DNA from: Campylobacteraceae bacterium
Lineage (GTDB): Bacteria > Campylobacterota > Campylobacteria > Campylobacterales > Sulfurovaceae
Length of the DNA: 6,167 nucleotides
Direction: 5' to 3'
NCBI GenBank assembly: GCA_027023145.1
Contig: JALVWV010000308.1
Coordinates: forward strand, 1 to 6,167
A program made the translations under genes and the position numbers. The notes below the pieces were generated by a model that saw nothing but the letters and a program-made list of their open reading frames with translations, ran no database searches and was not told the DNA's origin. This document shows, in pieces, positions 6,035 to 6,167 of the stretch (position 1 is the stretch's first letter; every line of letters starts with the position of its first letter).

Positions 6035-6167
6035 GGGAATTTCCTGTGGTTTGGGTGTTGAGGTGGTCGCGGAGCATGAGCTTAGGCTTGCACTCGGGAC
6101 AGCAGTAGAGGGTGCGGATACGTGTGGCATCATCACCGAAGCGGGGTGCCATCATGTTGGCGATCTT
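6027..6167 (-). CDS. 3' end of an unidentified gene with a Cys-Cys-x-x-Cys motif (partial)
   Basis: From the window edge the frame is open for 46 codons, with MAPRFGDDATRIRTLYCCPE in its middle, and ends in a TAA that overlaps the first 8 nt of the TorD-family gene (ATGGATAA). The overlap and absence of in-frame stops support a real coding 3' end. Two in-frame ATGs (6155-6150) have no ribosome site before them, so the gene probably starts outside the window. The CCPEC motif could be half of a zinc ribbon or a metal or thiol site. I do not recognise the family; its position just before the chaperone suggests an accessory or regulatory role in formate dehydrogenase production, which is inference only. 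Confidence 0.6.
   Translation of the reverse strand, partial: KIANMMAPRFGDDATRIRTLYCCPECKPKLMLRDHLNTQTTGNSHG

Noticed and set aside
6035..6136. N-terminal extension of the TorD-family protein by 34 residues
   Set aside because: The extension is Ser/Pro/Ala-rich, has no ribosome site, and lies over the 3' end of the upstream gene, which reads sensibly in another frame.

Overview
The window is the core of a minus-strand operon for a periplasmic, membrane-bound formate dehydrogenase (formate:quinone oxidoreductase). The protein sequences look like those of Campylobacterota (the former Epsilonproteobacteria): a twin-arginine, selenocysteine-containing FdhA; a four-cluster FdhB without a membrane anchor; a cytochrome-b FdhC with an N-terminal signal-like segment; a tiny twin-arginine protein in front of fdhA; and a TorD-type chaperone before that. 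The base composition appears higher in GC than Campylobacter or Helicobacter, which would suit a free-living, perhaps sulfur-oxidising or hydrogen-oxidising member. The genus cannot be fixed from the sequence alone.

Reading in the direction of transcription (high to low coordinates), the layout is as follows. First is the 3' end of an unrecognised gene with a Cys-Cys-x-x-Cys motif (6167-6027). It overlaps by 8 nt a TorD-family chaperone (6034-5255). A 214-nt gap follows, with a strong hairpin directly after the torD stop and a REPIN-like repeat pair. Then come a 65-residue TAT-signal protein (5040-4843), fdhA (4812-1948, with an in-frame UGA read as selenocysteine), fdhB (1946-1347, one base after the fdhA stop), a 166-bp palindromic MITE-like element, fdhC (1159-260), a 215-nt gap with a GTAG-headed hairpin and a second REPIN-like pair, and the first 14 codons of another gene (44-1). 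No convincing plus-strand gene was found.

Functionally, FdhA oxidises formate at a Mo/W-bis-PGD centre with a Sec ligand. FdhB relays electrons through four [4Fe-4S] clusters, and FdhC carries them across the membrane on b hemes to the quinone pool. The chaperone probably holds apo-FdhA until cofactor insertion and Tat export. Sec synthesis and insertion genes (selA, selB, selC, selD) and fdhD must lie outside the window.

The least expected content is in the non-coding DNA. A long imperfect palindrome with 16-bp terminal inverted repeats and a 3-bp direct repeat at its flanks has apparently inserted at the fdhB 3' end and now supplies its stop codon. Two REPIN-like inverted hairpin pairs share a 12-nt core and sit in the gaps on either side of the tatP-fdhABC block. 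All repeat alignments were made by eye on this single sequence.
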